Source: Ensifer aridi
Lineage (GTDB): Bacteria; Pseudomonadota; Alphaproteobacteria; Rhizobiales; Rhizobiaceae
Length of the DNA stretch: 64,000 nt
NCBI RefSeq assembly: GCF_002078505.1
Contig: NZ_LUAV01000033.1
Coordinates: 91,153 to 155,152 of the forward strand
Direction of reading: 5' to 3'
The notes under the pieces are model-generated. The model did no database searches, was not told where the DNA came from, and saw nothing but the letters and a program-made list of their open reading frames with translations. Numbering within the stretch: the stretch's first letter is position 1; every line of letters starts with the position of its first letter. Below are positions 36,216 to 44,054 of this stretch, piece by piece. The position numbers and the translations under genes are program-made.

Positions 36216-36713
36216 ATGAACGTCATCCCTTCCGTGTGCGCCACGCCGCCCGTTTCTGCCGGCCGCGCCAGACTGCCGGCCCCAATCCTTAAGCTCGGTC
36301 ATGCGCTTCTTCCGCTCCTCCAACGAGGCCAATCCATTGGCGCAGCCGAGCTTCGGCCGTTTACCAGGGATACCTTTGGCGACAGCGATGCAGAGGGCAT
36401 CCGGACGTGGAAAGATGCCTTTGAGGTCACAGACACGGCCCAGGTCCTCCTTTTGCGCAAGTTCGGCACGGCGATCGCCGCCCGGGCGAATGCGCCGCGG
36501 GCAGTATTCGCGATGTCGACGAAGGTCACTCGGCGCATTGAGCTCATCGGCCTCATCGATCGCGTGCGCGACTGGCAGAAGTCTATCGGTCTCTACTCCG
36601 AGATGTTCAGTTGGGAACAGCGCCTCTTCGTGCCGAGGTCGAACGAAGGACCAGCGGTCCTGTCGCAGCTGATCGAGCGCAATCGCCTCATTGATGTCAT
36701 GAGCCGGACCTGA
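36216..36713 (+). pseudogene. truncated strawberry-notch-like protein
   Basis: About 165 residues. The N-terminal half (LGHALLPLLQRGQSIGAAEL, then DTFGDSDAEGIRTWKDAFEV, VLLLRKFG) resembles the start of bacterial strawberry-notch methylase/helicase proteins of rhizobial plasmids, which run to over 1400 residues. Here the methylase and helicase domains are missing. The last 55 residues (DRVRDWQKSIGLYSEMFSWEQRL) are not part of that motif and may be a fusion or the family's own tail after an internal deletion. It may still be translated. It stops 13 bases before the Toprim gene. Confidence 0.5.
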
Positions 36714-36726
36714 GGGGCCGCCGCTC

Positions 36727-37776
36727 ATGTTGTTGTCCGCCTCAGAACTGGCGGATCTTCTCGCGCGCTGTGCCGAGGCGGTCTGCCGCCACTACCTCTC
36801 CGCCGGCCGGCGGGCAGGCAATTACTGGATCGTTGGCGATGTTGGCAACAATAAGGGCCGCTCGCTCTATGTACACCTTGCCGGCCCACGCGCCGGCAAG
36901 TGGACGGATGCCGCGACCGGGCAATACGGTGATCTGCTCGACCTCCTGCGCGAGACTTGCGGCCTTGTCGACTTCCGCGATATCGCCGACGAGGCCCGTC
37001 GCTTTCTCAGCCTTCCCGGGCCGGATCTGGCCAACCCGGCGTCGTCGCGCAGGTGCGACGCCCAGCATGATCCGCCAGTCGAGAGACCGGCTTCGGAGCG
37101 CGCGAGGCGGCTGTTTCGCCTGACGCAACCGCTCGCCGGCACGCTTGCCGACAGCTATCTGCGCCAGCGCGGCATCCTGCGGGCATCCGCGCATCCCGCG
37201 CTGCGGTTCCATCCGTTTTGCTACTATCGGGATCTCGTCAGCGGTGGGACGACCAACTATCCAGCGCTGATCGCGGTTGTAACCGATGCCTTCGGCTTCA
37301 TCACCGGTGTGCACCGCACCTGGCTCGATCCGGACGGCGATGGGAAGGCAAAGGTCGACGACCCTCGTCGCGCTCTTGGCTGCCTCCTCGGCAATGCGGT
37401 GCGCTTCCGCTTTCCTGTCCACGGCCCTGTGCCGGTCATGGCCGCAGGCGAGGGACTCGAAAGCATGCTGTCGCTCGCGCACGTAATGCCTGGCATGCCG
37501 ACGGTTTCGGCTCTGACGTCCAATCACCTGGCCGCCTTCCGGCTTCCGGCCGGCTGTGTGCGCCTCTATATCGCCGCCGATGCCGATGCCGCCGGCCGCC
37601 GCGGCATCGAGGGATTGAGCCGCCGCGCACAGGCGCTCGGGATCCTGCCGCTCGTGCTCGCCCCGGAACTCGGTGACTTCAACGAGGATCTGCGCCGGCT
37701 CGGTGCGGACCGGCTCACGACGAACTTGCGGGCGCAGCTCGTGCCTGAAGACGCGCTGGCATTTCTTCTCGCGTGA
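36727..37776 (+). CDS. Toprim/primase-like protein (DUF7146-type)
   Basis: 349-residue protein similar to the primase-helicase N-terminal region of plasmid and phage proteins. It has an N-terminal primase-like segment (NYWIVGDVGNNKGRSLYVHL, GKWTDAATGQYGDLLDLL) and a C-terminal Toprim domain: MAAGEGLESMLSLAH (catalytic Glu), then LYIAADADAAG with the DxD metal site, near residues 235-290. It could prime DNA synthesis after conjugative entry; that is inference. It follows the truncated strawberry-notch-like gene. Confidence 0.82.
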   Translation: MLLSASELADLLARCAEAVCRHYLSAGRRAGNYWIVGDVGNNKGRSLYVHLAGPRAGKWTDAATGQYGDLLDLLRETCGLVDFRDIADEARRFLSLPGPDLANPASSRRCDAQHDPPVERPASERARRLFRLTQPLAGTLADSYLRQRGILRASAHPALRFHPFCYYRDLVSGGTTNYPALIAVVTDAFGFITGVHRTWLDPDGDGKAKVDDPRRALGCLLGNAVRFRFPVHGPVPVMAAGEGLESMLSLAHVMPGMPTVSALTSNHLAAFRLPAGCVRLYIAADADAAGRRGIEGLSRRAQALGILPLVLAPELGDFNEDLRRLGADRLTTNLRAQLVPEDALAFLLA

Positions 37777-38105
37777 TGCGGCGATGAGGGGAAGGCGAGG
37801 CAACGGCGCGGCGTCGCAGGGAGGCCGGTCCGTGCCGATCGCCGACCGGAGCGCGCGCTCGCGGGCCTGCCGAGAGGCGAACCCTTACCATACGGCGGTC
37901 GGGCCTTCAGCGGGTCAGTCGGGTTTCTTCCCCTGCCGGCCCGCGCAGCGGCCCGTCATTCCTCGCGGGCCAAGAAACCCTCTTGTCCCGCCCGGCGCTT
38001 CGCTGGGCCGTGGCGTCGAGCACGCCGCGGTTCCGGCCCGCCGCCGCATGGACAGGGATCGCCGTCAGGCCGCGAGAGGCGCGGCCGCAACCGACGGAGA
38101 CCATC
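37777..38105. other. intergenic region
   Basis: 329 GC-rich bases. Long open frames here are compositional. A CGGCGTCGC-AGGGAGG string resembles one upstream of the truncated strawberry-notch gene. GGAG at 38097 is the ribosome site of the DUF2493 gene. Confidence 0.35.
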
Positions 38106-39047
38106 ATGAACCTGACCTTGCCGCTCGACGACGCGTTCGAGCCCCACCACGCCTCTTCCCCGACCGACCGCTTCATCTACGAGATGCAGATCTACGGCCA
38201 TCGCCCCTTCCAGGACGAGCCGGACTCAAGGCCTCTGCCCGAAGAGCCGGTCGTACAGTCGGCGCTGACCGCGATCTTCGACGCCCTGTTCGAGATGCTC
38301 GGCGACACGCGTCTCGAACCCGATCTCGAAGACCTGCTCTGGTCGACCGTCAATCTTTTCCATCGCGCCGGCGAGCGCATCCAGCGGGAGCTTCAGCGCA
38401 ACGAGGACGCGCAGCGCACCGGACAGAGCGAACAGGATGGCTCGGAAGTGAAGAGCGTCGAACTGGAACGCCTGATCGCCGAGGGCATCACGCTTCTGGA
38501 GCGCCGCAACGCGTTCGAGTTCATGCGCGATTATGCGGCCGACCTCTTCGAGGCTGAGACCGGATCGGCATGGCGGCCGCGCACCGGCTCCAAGGTCAAC
38601 CATGCCAACATGACCGCGGCGATGATCGACAGCCGCGATTTCCTGTCCGCCCGCCGCCGCACTGAGATCGAGGTGCTGATCCCGGCCGGCACGAAGATCG
38701 CCTTCGGTGGCGGCATCGAGTACAACAATCACGAGCTGATCTGGGCGAAGCTCGATCAGGTCCGTGCCAAATATCCGGACATGGTGCTGCTGCACGGCGG
38801 TTCGCCCAAAGGTGCCGAACGCATCGCCGCCTGCTGGGCCGCGGCGCGCAAGGTGACGCAGATCGCCTTCAAGCCGAACTGGACGAAGCACGCCAAGGCC
38901 GCGCCCTTCCGGCGCAACGACGACATGCTCTCGGTCATGCCGGCGGGCGTTCTTATCTTTCCCGGTTCCGGCATCACCGGCAATCTCGCCGACAAGGCGC
39001 GCCGGCTCGGCATCCCGGTCTGGCAGCTCTCGGGAGACGGTGCGTGA
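38106..39047 (+). CDS. DUF2493 (SLOG-fold) protein
   Basis: 313-residue protein. The C-terminal third carries the SLOG/YspA-like nucleotide-binding signature: KIAFGGGIEYNNHELIWAKL, then MVLLHGGSPKGAERIAACWA, and PGSGITGNLADKARRLGIP. The N-terminal half is acidic and helical. SLOG proteins bind nucleotide-derived ligands and occur in conflict and plasmid systems; the specific role here is unknown. ATG at 38106 is preceded by GGAGACC. Confidence 0.8.
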   Translation: MNLTLPLDDAFEPHHASSPTDRFIYEMQIYGHRPFQDEPDSRPLPEEPVVQSALTAIFDALFEMLGDTRLEPDLEDLLWSTVNLFHRAGERIQRELQRNEDAQRTGQSEQDGSEVKSVELERLIAEGITLLERRNAFEFMRDYAADLFEAETGSAWRPRTGSKVNHANMTAAMIDSRDFLSARRRTEIEVLIPAGTKIAFGGGIEYNNHELIWAKLDQVRAKYPDMVLLHGGSPKGAERIAACWAAARKVTQIAFKPNWTKHAKAAPFRRNDDMLSVMPAGVLIFPGSGITGNLADKARRLGIPVWQLSGDGA

Positions 39048-39102
39048 AGCGCCGTTTTCTAAATCTGGAAAATATGGATATTCTGGAGATCGACGAAGGA
39101 GT

Positions 39103-39369
39103 ATGATCATGCGGCAGTTCACAACAGGCGATCTCAACAAACAGGTCGGCGACGTCACCGATGCCGCCAGCCGCGAGCCCGTCGTTCTCACAAAGCACAG
39201 GAAACCCCGTTTCGTGCTGATGAGCTATGAACACTACGAGCGGATGCGCGCCGGCGGCGATCCGCGGCGCGCCTACCGCGCGTCAGAGATGCCGGAGGAA
39301 CACAAGGAATTCTTCGCCGCAGAGATCGATCGGCTGGCGCGCGGCGAGGGGTATGACGATGAGCCGTGA
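39103..39369 (+). CDS. Phd/YefM-family antitoxin
   Basis: 88-residue antitoxin. The N-terminal DNA-binding part reads FTTGDLNKQVGDVTDAASRE, then PVVLTKHRKPRFVLMSYEHYERM, as in Phd/YefM proteins; the C-terminal tail (EHKEFFAAEIDRLARG) is the toxin-binding region. Strong ribosome site GAAGGAGT before ATGATCATG. It overlaps the next gene, as expected for a type II pair with autoregulation. Confidence 0.85.
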   Translation: MIMRQFTTGDLNKQVGDVTDAASREPVVLTKHRKPRFVLMSYEHYERMRAGGDPRRAYRASEMPEEHKEFFAAEIDRLARGEGYDDEP

Positions 39370-39772
39370 GTTTCTTCCCGGTCAAGTCATCACCTATCCC
39401 TATCTCTGGGCATGGCAGCACGAGCGCGGCGAGACAGAAGACCGGAAGTCCCGACCGACCTGTGTCGTCGTCGCTGTCCGCGGCGCAAATGATGGACTGA
39501 CGCATCTCGCACTGCTCGCGATCACGCCGCAGGCCGACCGCATAGCTCTCGAAGTCTCCGACATCGAATGCCGGCGTGCGGGCCTCACCGACCGTAAACG
39601 GTGTTGGATCGTCGTCGACGAATACAATTACGATATCGCCGAACACTCCTGGTACATTGAGCCGGATGCAAAAGCCCTCGGCCGTTTCAGCAAGGCCTTC
39701 ATGATGAAGATTGCGGCTGCATTTGCCGGCGCGTCGCGGAAGTCGGGCCGGCGTGTCAATCGAACGGAATGA
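39359..39772 (+). CDS. putative toxin partner, PemK/MazF-like candidate
   Basis: 137-residue protein overlapping the antitoxin gene. The start of the domain (FLPGQVITYPYLWAWQ, then KSRPTCVVVAVR) recalls MazF/PemK toxins, where a basic loop and RPxLVV-type strand bind RNA, and the middle has HLALLAITPQ. The second half (CWIVVDEYNYDIAEHSWYIEP) is not typical of MazF. Position beside a Phd antitoxin is the main evidence. ATG at 39353 is an alternative start; 39359 has better spacing from GAGGGG. Confidence 0.6.
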   Translation: MSREFLPGQVITYPYLWAWQHERGETEDRKSRPTCVVVAVRGANDGLTHLALLAITPQADRIALEVSDIECRRAGLTDRKRCWIVVDEYNYDIAEHSWYIEPDAKALGRFSKAFMMKIAAAFAGASRKSGRRVNRTE

Positions 39773-40410
39773 ACCGGCGCCGGCCCCGATTGCTCTGGAT
39801 CGACTGATCGAGACAGCCGGGTGTCGGCCAAGGAGACTGTGGTCGCCCCGACACCGGAGGGCGGGCAAGATCGTCGAAGATCGCCTGGTCGATGTCGGTG
39901 CCGACCAGCTTCGCGAGAGATTACGGCTTGGTCCGCTGGCGATGCGCTCACCGCAGTCGCCCCAACGTCACCCGAGAGGTGTGGCAGCGGCGCAGCGCGC
40001 TCGCTGGCGCCACTTGGCAGGGATCGGCGACGAGGACATTGTGCCGGGCGTGTATCCGCATTAGCAGGTGCTGGCGGTCTTTTGCATGCTGGACCGGATG
40101 GCCAGAATGGTTTGTCGCCGGCTTCGGTTGCTCGAGACTATTCCCGTTTCTATGTCGCGTTTTAGCCGACCGCCTGCTCTTGCGGTCAACCCCTGAAGGG
40201 GTACGTCTCGGCGAAAATTCCGCAAAATTCGATTCTGGTTTTTCCGTGCGGGCGCCTGATGCTTTCCCTCCCGCGAGCGGGGTGAAAGCGCGCCGGGTTT
40301 TCAGCGGAAAATAGAATTTTGCTGAATTTTCGCCGAGATGACCGCAGCAGGTCGGCCGTCTCTTCGCGCGCCATCGGGAATGGTCCCGAGCAACCGAAGG
40401 AGACATTACC
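39773..40410. other. intergenic region with large palindrome
   Basis: 638 bases without a supported gene. It contains the 133-bp palindromic element at 40206-40338 and ends with GAAGGAG before the DUF736 gene. Confidence 0.45.
40206..40338. repeat. 133-bp palindromic element with 25-bp terminal arms
   Basis: The left arm (40206-40230) and the right arm (40314-40338) are inverted copies with one mismatch in 25. Each arm contains the direct repeat AAAATTC-3-AAAATTC (or its complement). Inside, more nested pairing is seen: TTTTCCG/CGGAAAA, GCTTTC/GAAAGC and CCCGC/GCGGG, so the whole segment could form a long cruciform or RNA hairpin. It resembles a MITE- or RIME-like element, or an operator for a dimeric regulator. 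Confidence 0.65.
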
Positions 40411-40734
40411 ATGGCCACCACGATCGCAACCCTCACCCAGAAGACCGACGGCACCCTCGAAGGCGTCTTCGCCACCATCAGGGTCAATGCCCCCATCGCC
40501 ATCGTCCCGAACGCCAGCAAGGCGAGCGACGAGGCGCCCGACTACCGCGTCATCCACCGTAAGACCGGTTTCGAGATCGGCGCGGCCTGGAACCGCATCG
40601 CCCGCCAGACCGGCGAAGAATACCTCTCCGTAAAGTTAGAGGCTCCGGAGATCGGAGTGATCTTCGGTAACCTCGCTCCCGCTCCGGGTGGTGAACCGAA
40701 CCGCAAGGTCATCCTCTGGAACAACCCGAATTAA
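40411..40734 (+). CDS. DUF736 protein
   Basis: 107-residue protein of the DUF736 family, common on rhizobial plasmids and integrative elements. Family features are MATTIATLTQKTDGTLEGV, EAPDYRVIHRKTGFEIGAAW, and the ending RKVILWNNP. Strong ribosome site GAAGGAG about 8 bases upstream. Its role is unknown but it is a reliable marker of plasmid backbone. Confidence 0.88.
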   Translation: MATTIATLTQKTDGTLEGVFATIRVNAPIAIVPNASKASDEAPDYRVIHRKTGFEIGAAWNRIARQTGEEYLSVKLEAPEIGVIFGNLAPAPGGEPNRKVILWNNPN

Positions 40735-41082
40735 TCGCCGAACGACCGGCCCTGAGCAATCGGGGCCGGCATCGCCGCCCTGCTTTGAAGTCATCGTGTG
40801 TTGTTGTCGGAGCGGGGCGGGCATCGAGTCCGCTCCCGCCCTTGCCCGTGCCATACGAGACGAAAGCCTATCTGCTCAGATCGCTAAGTCTGCCATGAGG
40901 TCTCGTGCCGCCTCAAGGACGAGCGGTTCCCCCAATTTTCAGCCGCCGCCCTGAAAGGGCGTCGCCAGAAAATCGGCTCCCCCACTCGCCGCCGCTGGCG
41001 GTCGCGTACCGCGATCCTTGACCCGTCCCGATCCTCACGACTCCAGGGCGTCATCTTTCACATCATCAAGGAGACGACGACG
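40735..41082. other. intergenic region
   Basis: 348 bases. No gene is supported; a small GC hairpin (CCGCC-3-GGCGG near 40993) is present. AAGGAG at 41069-41074 serves the next short gene. Confidence 0.4.
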
Positions 41083-41250
41083 ATGACGATCACACTCGAG
41101 GTCCACATCGAGGAACTGCGCGCCGAGCTGCGCAACGCCGATCCGACCGAGCGCAGCCAGATCGAGGCCGAGCTTCAGATTGCGCAAGCAGAACCGATCG
41201 CGGCAGAGACCAAGCAAGAGGACACGATCGATGGCGAGCCGCCCTTTTGA
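41083..41250 (+). CDS. 55-residue acidic helical protein
   Basis: ATG follows AAGGAG by 8 bases. The product (start MTITLEVHIEELRAELRNAD) is highly charged and predicted to be a single long helix or coiled coil, ending DTIDGEPPF. The clean ribosome site, codon use like neighbours and place between DUF736 and traG support a real small gene. No function is known. Confidence 0.6.
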   Translation: MTITLEVHIEELRAELRNADPTERSQIEAELQIAQAEPIAAETKQEDTIDGEPPF

Positions 41251-41413
41251 GGCGGCTTCTGGTCTTCATCCTCATGGCTCTCGACCTCGTTGCCCTCGTC
41301 CCCTGCTACTCCCTCTTCCGTCGGCTGATAACTCCGCCAAGTGCGGAGGATCTCCTCTTGACCGGCCACGAGAGGCCGCGCCTCAAGAACAGTTGCTGCG
41401 TCGACCTGTTTCT

Positions 41414-43327
41414 TCAAGCCTTGACGAAGCGGTTCGGCTTAGCATCCCGATCCATGTCCCTCCGCCGGAAGTAGATCGCTCGCCCGCAACGGATCGGACT
41501 ATGCCCCTGTACAATGATGATCTGTTCATCCTTGCGCATCGATTGGGTGATCTCGTGTGGCATGATTAGCGGCCGACGCTGGTAGTTGACGCTCTCCGAC
41601 TTGCGCGCGACGCCGTTCTTGTTGTCCCAACCAATGTTGCGAGAGCGGCCCTGAACCTCGACGGTCATTTCGCCGCATTGTGCCGAGACATTGCGCGCCG
41701 TCTCGAGCGACTTGATCGCGGCGTAGCTCGCGAAGGCGCAGCCATCAATCCATGACGTCGCGCCGTCTTTCCCGAAATGCCGCTCCAGTTGCCCCACCGA
41801 CTGGTACATGAGCATCATGCTGATGCCGTATTTGCGCCCGCGGTCGCGGGCTTCTTCCAGTACCCGCATGTAGCCGAGAAGATCTACCTCATCGAGCATG
41901 AAAAGCGCCCGGCGGTTGAAGCCGCCATCGGCGTGGACCATGACATTGATCAGCGAGCCGATGATGACTCGGCCGATCCCCGGATAGGAGCGAAGGATCG
42001 ACGCCGGAATGTTGAGGAACACGTCCTTCTTGCCCGTCACGATGTCGCTGGGTTTGAAGGCATTGCCGCAGACGAGCGCGGCGTAACTGTCGAGCGAGAG
42101 CCACTGCGTATCCTTCGAGGCGGTCGAATAGACGCCGCTGAACGTTTGCTCCGTCATGTTGGTGAAGACGCCGAGCGTTTCGCGGATGAAGGCCGATTGC
42201 GAATTCTCCCGAATATCGCGCAGCATCGCGAGCACCGACGGTTCCGGCTCGGAAACGATTTGCCTGAGACTGCGCAAGGTTCGCCGGCCGGCGTAGTCCG
42301 GCGAGAGCATCACATGCGCCAGGAGGCCGGTCAGCAGATTATGCGCCTGGTTTTGAAAGTAGGTGCCGCTCGAGGACTCGAGACGCACGCTTTCCGACAG
42401 CAGCATATGTGCGATGCCAACAATATCCTCCTCCTTCTGGTTCGACATCTTGATCCCGTCGAGCACATTGAAGCCCATGATTGGGTTCGCCGGATCGAGC
42501 ACCATCACCTCGCGCCCAAGGACGCGGGTCCTGTGCACGACCACCATCGGTGCGACCTCGGTCGAAGGATCTAGGCAGATCAGGGGCCCGGTGTAGCGCA
42601 GCGCCGTCGGCACGACGTTGCTGGTCGTCTTATATCCACCCGACCCGGCAAAGAAGAGCATATGAGTGGAATCGAAGTCCTGCTTGTAGGTGAGCAAAGG
42701 GGCTTTGCCGCCCTGTCCCCAGGTGCTGCAGTCATTCGGATCGAAGGGCAGTTCCCGGGCGACTTCCTTGTCGACTCGGTAGCGCTCGCCGATGACGATC
42801 TCGCCATCATCCGGGAACAGCCTAGCTGCGGCCGCCATCGACAACCAGTCGGCGTCTCCGAAGGTTCCGCGCTTGGCGCGCTTTACCGGTTCCGGCACGA
42901 CGACGGCGATGTGGGCTGAGACCGCCACCGCCATGAGGCCGGCGGCCGCGCTGACGACGGCGATCATGTCGAGATAGGAAAGCGCGCGGTCCCAGGTGAC
43001 CGCTCCGCTTTCGACATATGGAGCAAGGCGACCAAATTCGCGCACGGCATAGAAGCTGACCACAGCCAAAAAGCACGCGAGGCTTGCCACCGCAACTGGT
43101 CTTCGCCGGTGCAACGGCAAGGCCCAGACCGACAGGAGCCCCGCCAGCGGCCCGAACAAAAGCACCGGAACCGGTGAGGACCGCCAGAACCAGTATGCCG
43201 TCTTCCCCGACATGCCGGCGGCGATCCCGGCCCAACGCCACCCGACGATATAGACCGCAAAGGCGGTGACGGCGACGGGCACGAGAACGAGCAACAGGCT
43301 CGTATGCGGTTTGGCCTTCAGTGTCAT
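41414..43327 (-). CDS. traG: TraG coupling protein (VirD4 family)
   Basis: 637-residue inner-membrane ATPase that delivers the relaxase-DNA complex to the VirB channel. The N-terminus has several hydrophobic segments; Walker A is FAGSGGYKTTS near residue 226 and Walker B is ALFMLDEVDLLG, followed by LMYQSVGQLERHFG. It starts at ATGA overlapping the traD stop, forming traC-traD-traG as in Ti-type Dtr regions. It must act with VirB because no trb operon is present in this window. Confidence 0.93.
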   Translation of the reverse strand: MTLKAKPHTSLLLVLVPVAVTAFAVYIVGWRWAGIAAGMSGKTAYWFWRSSPVPVLLFGPLAGLLSVWALPLHRRRPVAVASLACFLAVVSFYAVREFGRLAPYVESGAVTWDRALSYLDMIAVVSAAAGLMAVAVSAHIAVVVPEPVKRAKRGTFGDADWLSMAAAARLFPDDGEIVIGERYRVDKEVARELPFDPNDCSTWGQGGKAPLLTYKQDFDSTHMLFFAGSGGYKTTSNVVPTALRYTGPLICLDPSTEVAPMVVVHRTRVLGREVMVLDPANPIMGFNVLDGIKMSNQKEEDIVGIAHMLLSESVRLESSSGTYFQNQAHNLLTGLLAHVMLSPDYAGRRTLRSLRQIVSEPEPSVLAMLRDIRENSQSAFIRETLGVFTNMTEQTFSGVYSTASKDTQWLSLDSYAALVCGNAFKPSDIVTGKKDVFLNIPASILRSYPGIGRVIIGSLINVMVHADGGFNRRALFMLDEVDLLGYMRVLEEARDRGRKYGISMMLMYQSVGQLERHFGKDGATSWIDGCAFASYAAIKSLETARNVSAQCGEMTVEVQGRSRNIGWDNKNGVARKSESVNYQRRPLIMPHEITQSMRKDEQIIIVQGHSPIRCGRAIYFRRRDMDRDAKPNRFVKA

Positions 43328-43557
43328 TCCGGTGTCTCCGCCATGCGAGCCGATCCGCCATTCAGCGAGGACGCCTTGAATGCTGCCTCGCCAATATCGC
43401 GCAGCCGCCGATGCTCGGCAGAGCCCGGAGCGATGTGGGACAGTTCGATGAGACCACCGAGCAAAAATGCCCGGTCGGCTCTCGTGAGCCCCGCTCTGAC
43501 GACGATGCCGCCGAGCAGGAATTTCTCCCGCGCTTCGCGTTTTCGTTCAGCTGTCAT
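43324..43557 (-). CDS. traD: TraD conjugal transfer protein
   Basis: 77-residue protein matching the small TraD of Ti-type transfer regions (REAREKFLLGGIVVRAGL, then DRAFLLGGLIELSHI). The ATG at 43557 overlaps the traC stop by 11 bases. A longer in-frame extension upstream is inside traC and is not used. It may assist the relaxosome. Confidence 0.85.
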   Translation of the reverse strand: MTAERKREAREKFLLGGIVVRAGLTRADRAFLLGGLIELSHIAPGSAEHRRLRDIGEAAFKASSLNGGSARMAETPE

Positions 43558-43834
43558 GTGAAGCCTCCGCCGTCGTTCCAGTCTCGATATCTGTTGGTCG
43601 ACGCGTTTGAGGAGATGCGCCAAGAGTCCCTTTCTGCTCACCTTTGCGAAATCGCGCGGCGATCTCCTCGAAGATCCGCTCGACCTCTTCATCGGCGATC
43701 TCCATTTCCGCCAGGCCGGACTTCGTGGCCGCGCGCGCAAAGCGCTCAGCGGATTTAACTATCAAAAATCTTCTGCGTTCGCGGAGCTTTTCGATCTGCG
43801 CGTCAAGGTCTGAGATCGATGTTCTTGCGGCCAT
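43547..43834 (-). CDS. traC: TraC relaxosome protein
   Basis: 95-residue protein. The N-terminal helix (SISDLDAQIEKLRERRRF) and FARAATKSGLAEMEIADEEV are typical of TraC, an oriT-binding accessory of the TraA relaxase. The ATG at 43834 follows AAAGGCGAC; an upstream ATG at 43864 is possible. First gene of the leftward traCDG operon, reading away from oriT. Confidence 0.85.
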   Translation of the reverse strand: MAARTSISDLDAQIEKLRERRRFLIVKSAERFARAATKSGLAEMEIADEEVERIFEEIAARFRKGEQKGTLGASPQTRRPTDIETGTTAEASHDS

Positions 43835-43989
43835 TCTGTCGCCTTTCCGTGTCGAGATGTTCATTCGGCACCAATATACTATCTAGAATGCTATAGTTAA
43901 ATAGGCTAAGTTGTGTCATCCCAAAAACGTCATGGCCCGAATTCCAGCAGATGGTCGTCTTCCGGAGAAGCGGCATCGGCCCTTCGGTC

Positions 43990-44045
43990 CGATGGGTTTG
44001 AGGGCGCAATATACGTCGCTGGCGCGACGCGTTCGGAGAGGTCTG
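43990..44045. other. oriT: oriT (Ti/RSF1010-type nic region)
   Basis: Between divergent traC and traA. AGGGCGCA at 44001-44008 is, on the minus strand, TGCGCCCT, the conserved core of RSF1010-type nic sites, and is followed by ATATACGTCGC as in Ti-plasmid origins. A perfect 6-bp hairpin CGTCGC-4-GCGACG lies at 44014-44029. TraA should cleave the minus strand next to this core. The exact nicked bond cannot be read from sequence alone. Confidence 0.8.
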
Positions 44046-44054
44046 GAGACGGTC

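Noticed and set aside
37673..38557. 294-codon frame across the Toprim/DUF2493 junction
   Set aside because: Arg- and Ala-rich chance frame overlapping two better genes and their ribosome sites.
43558..43740. N-terminal extension of TraD
   Set aside because: It lies entirely within traC in another frame; TraD proteins are about 71-77 residues long.
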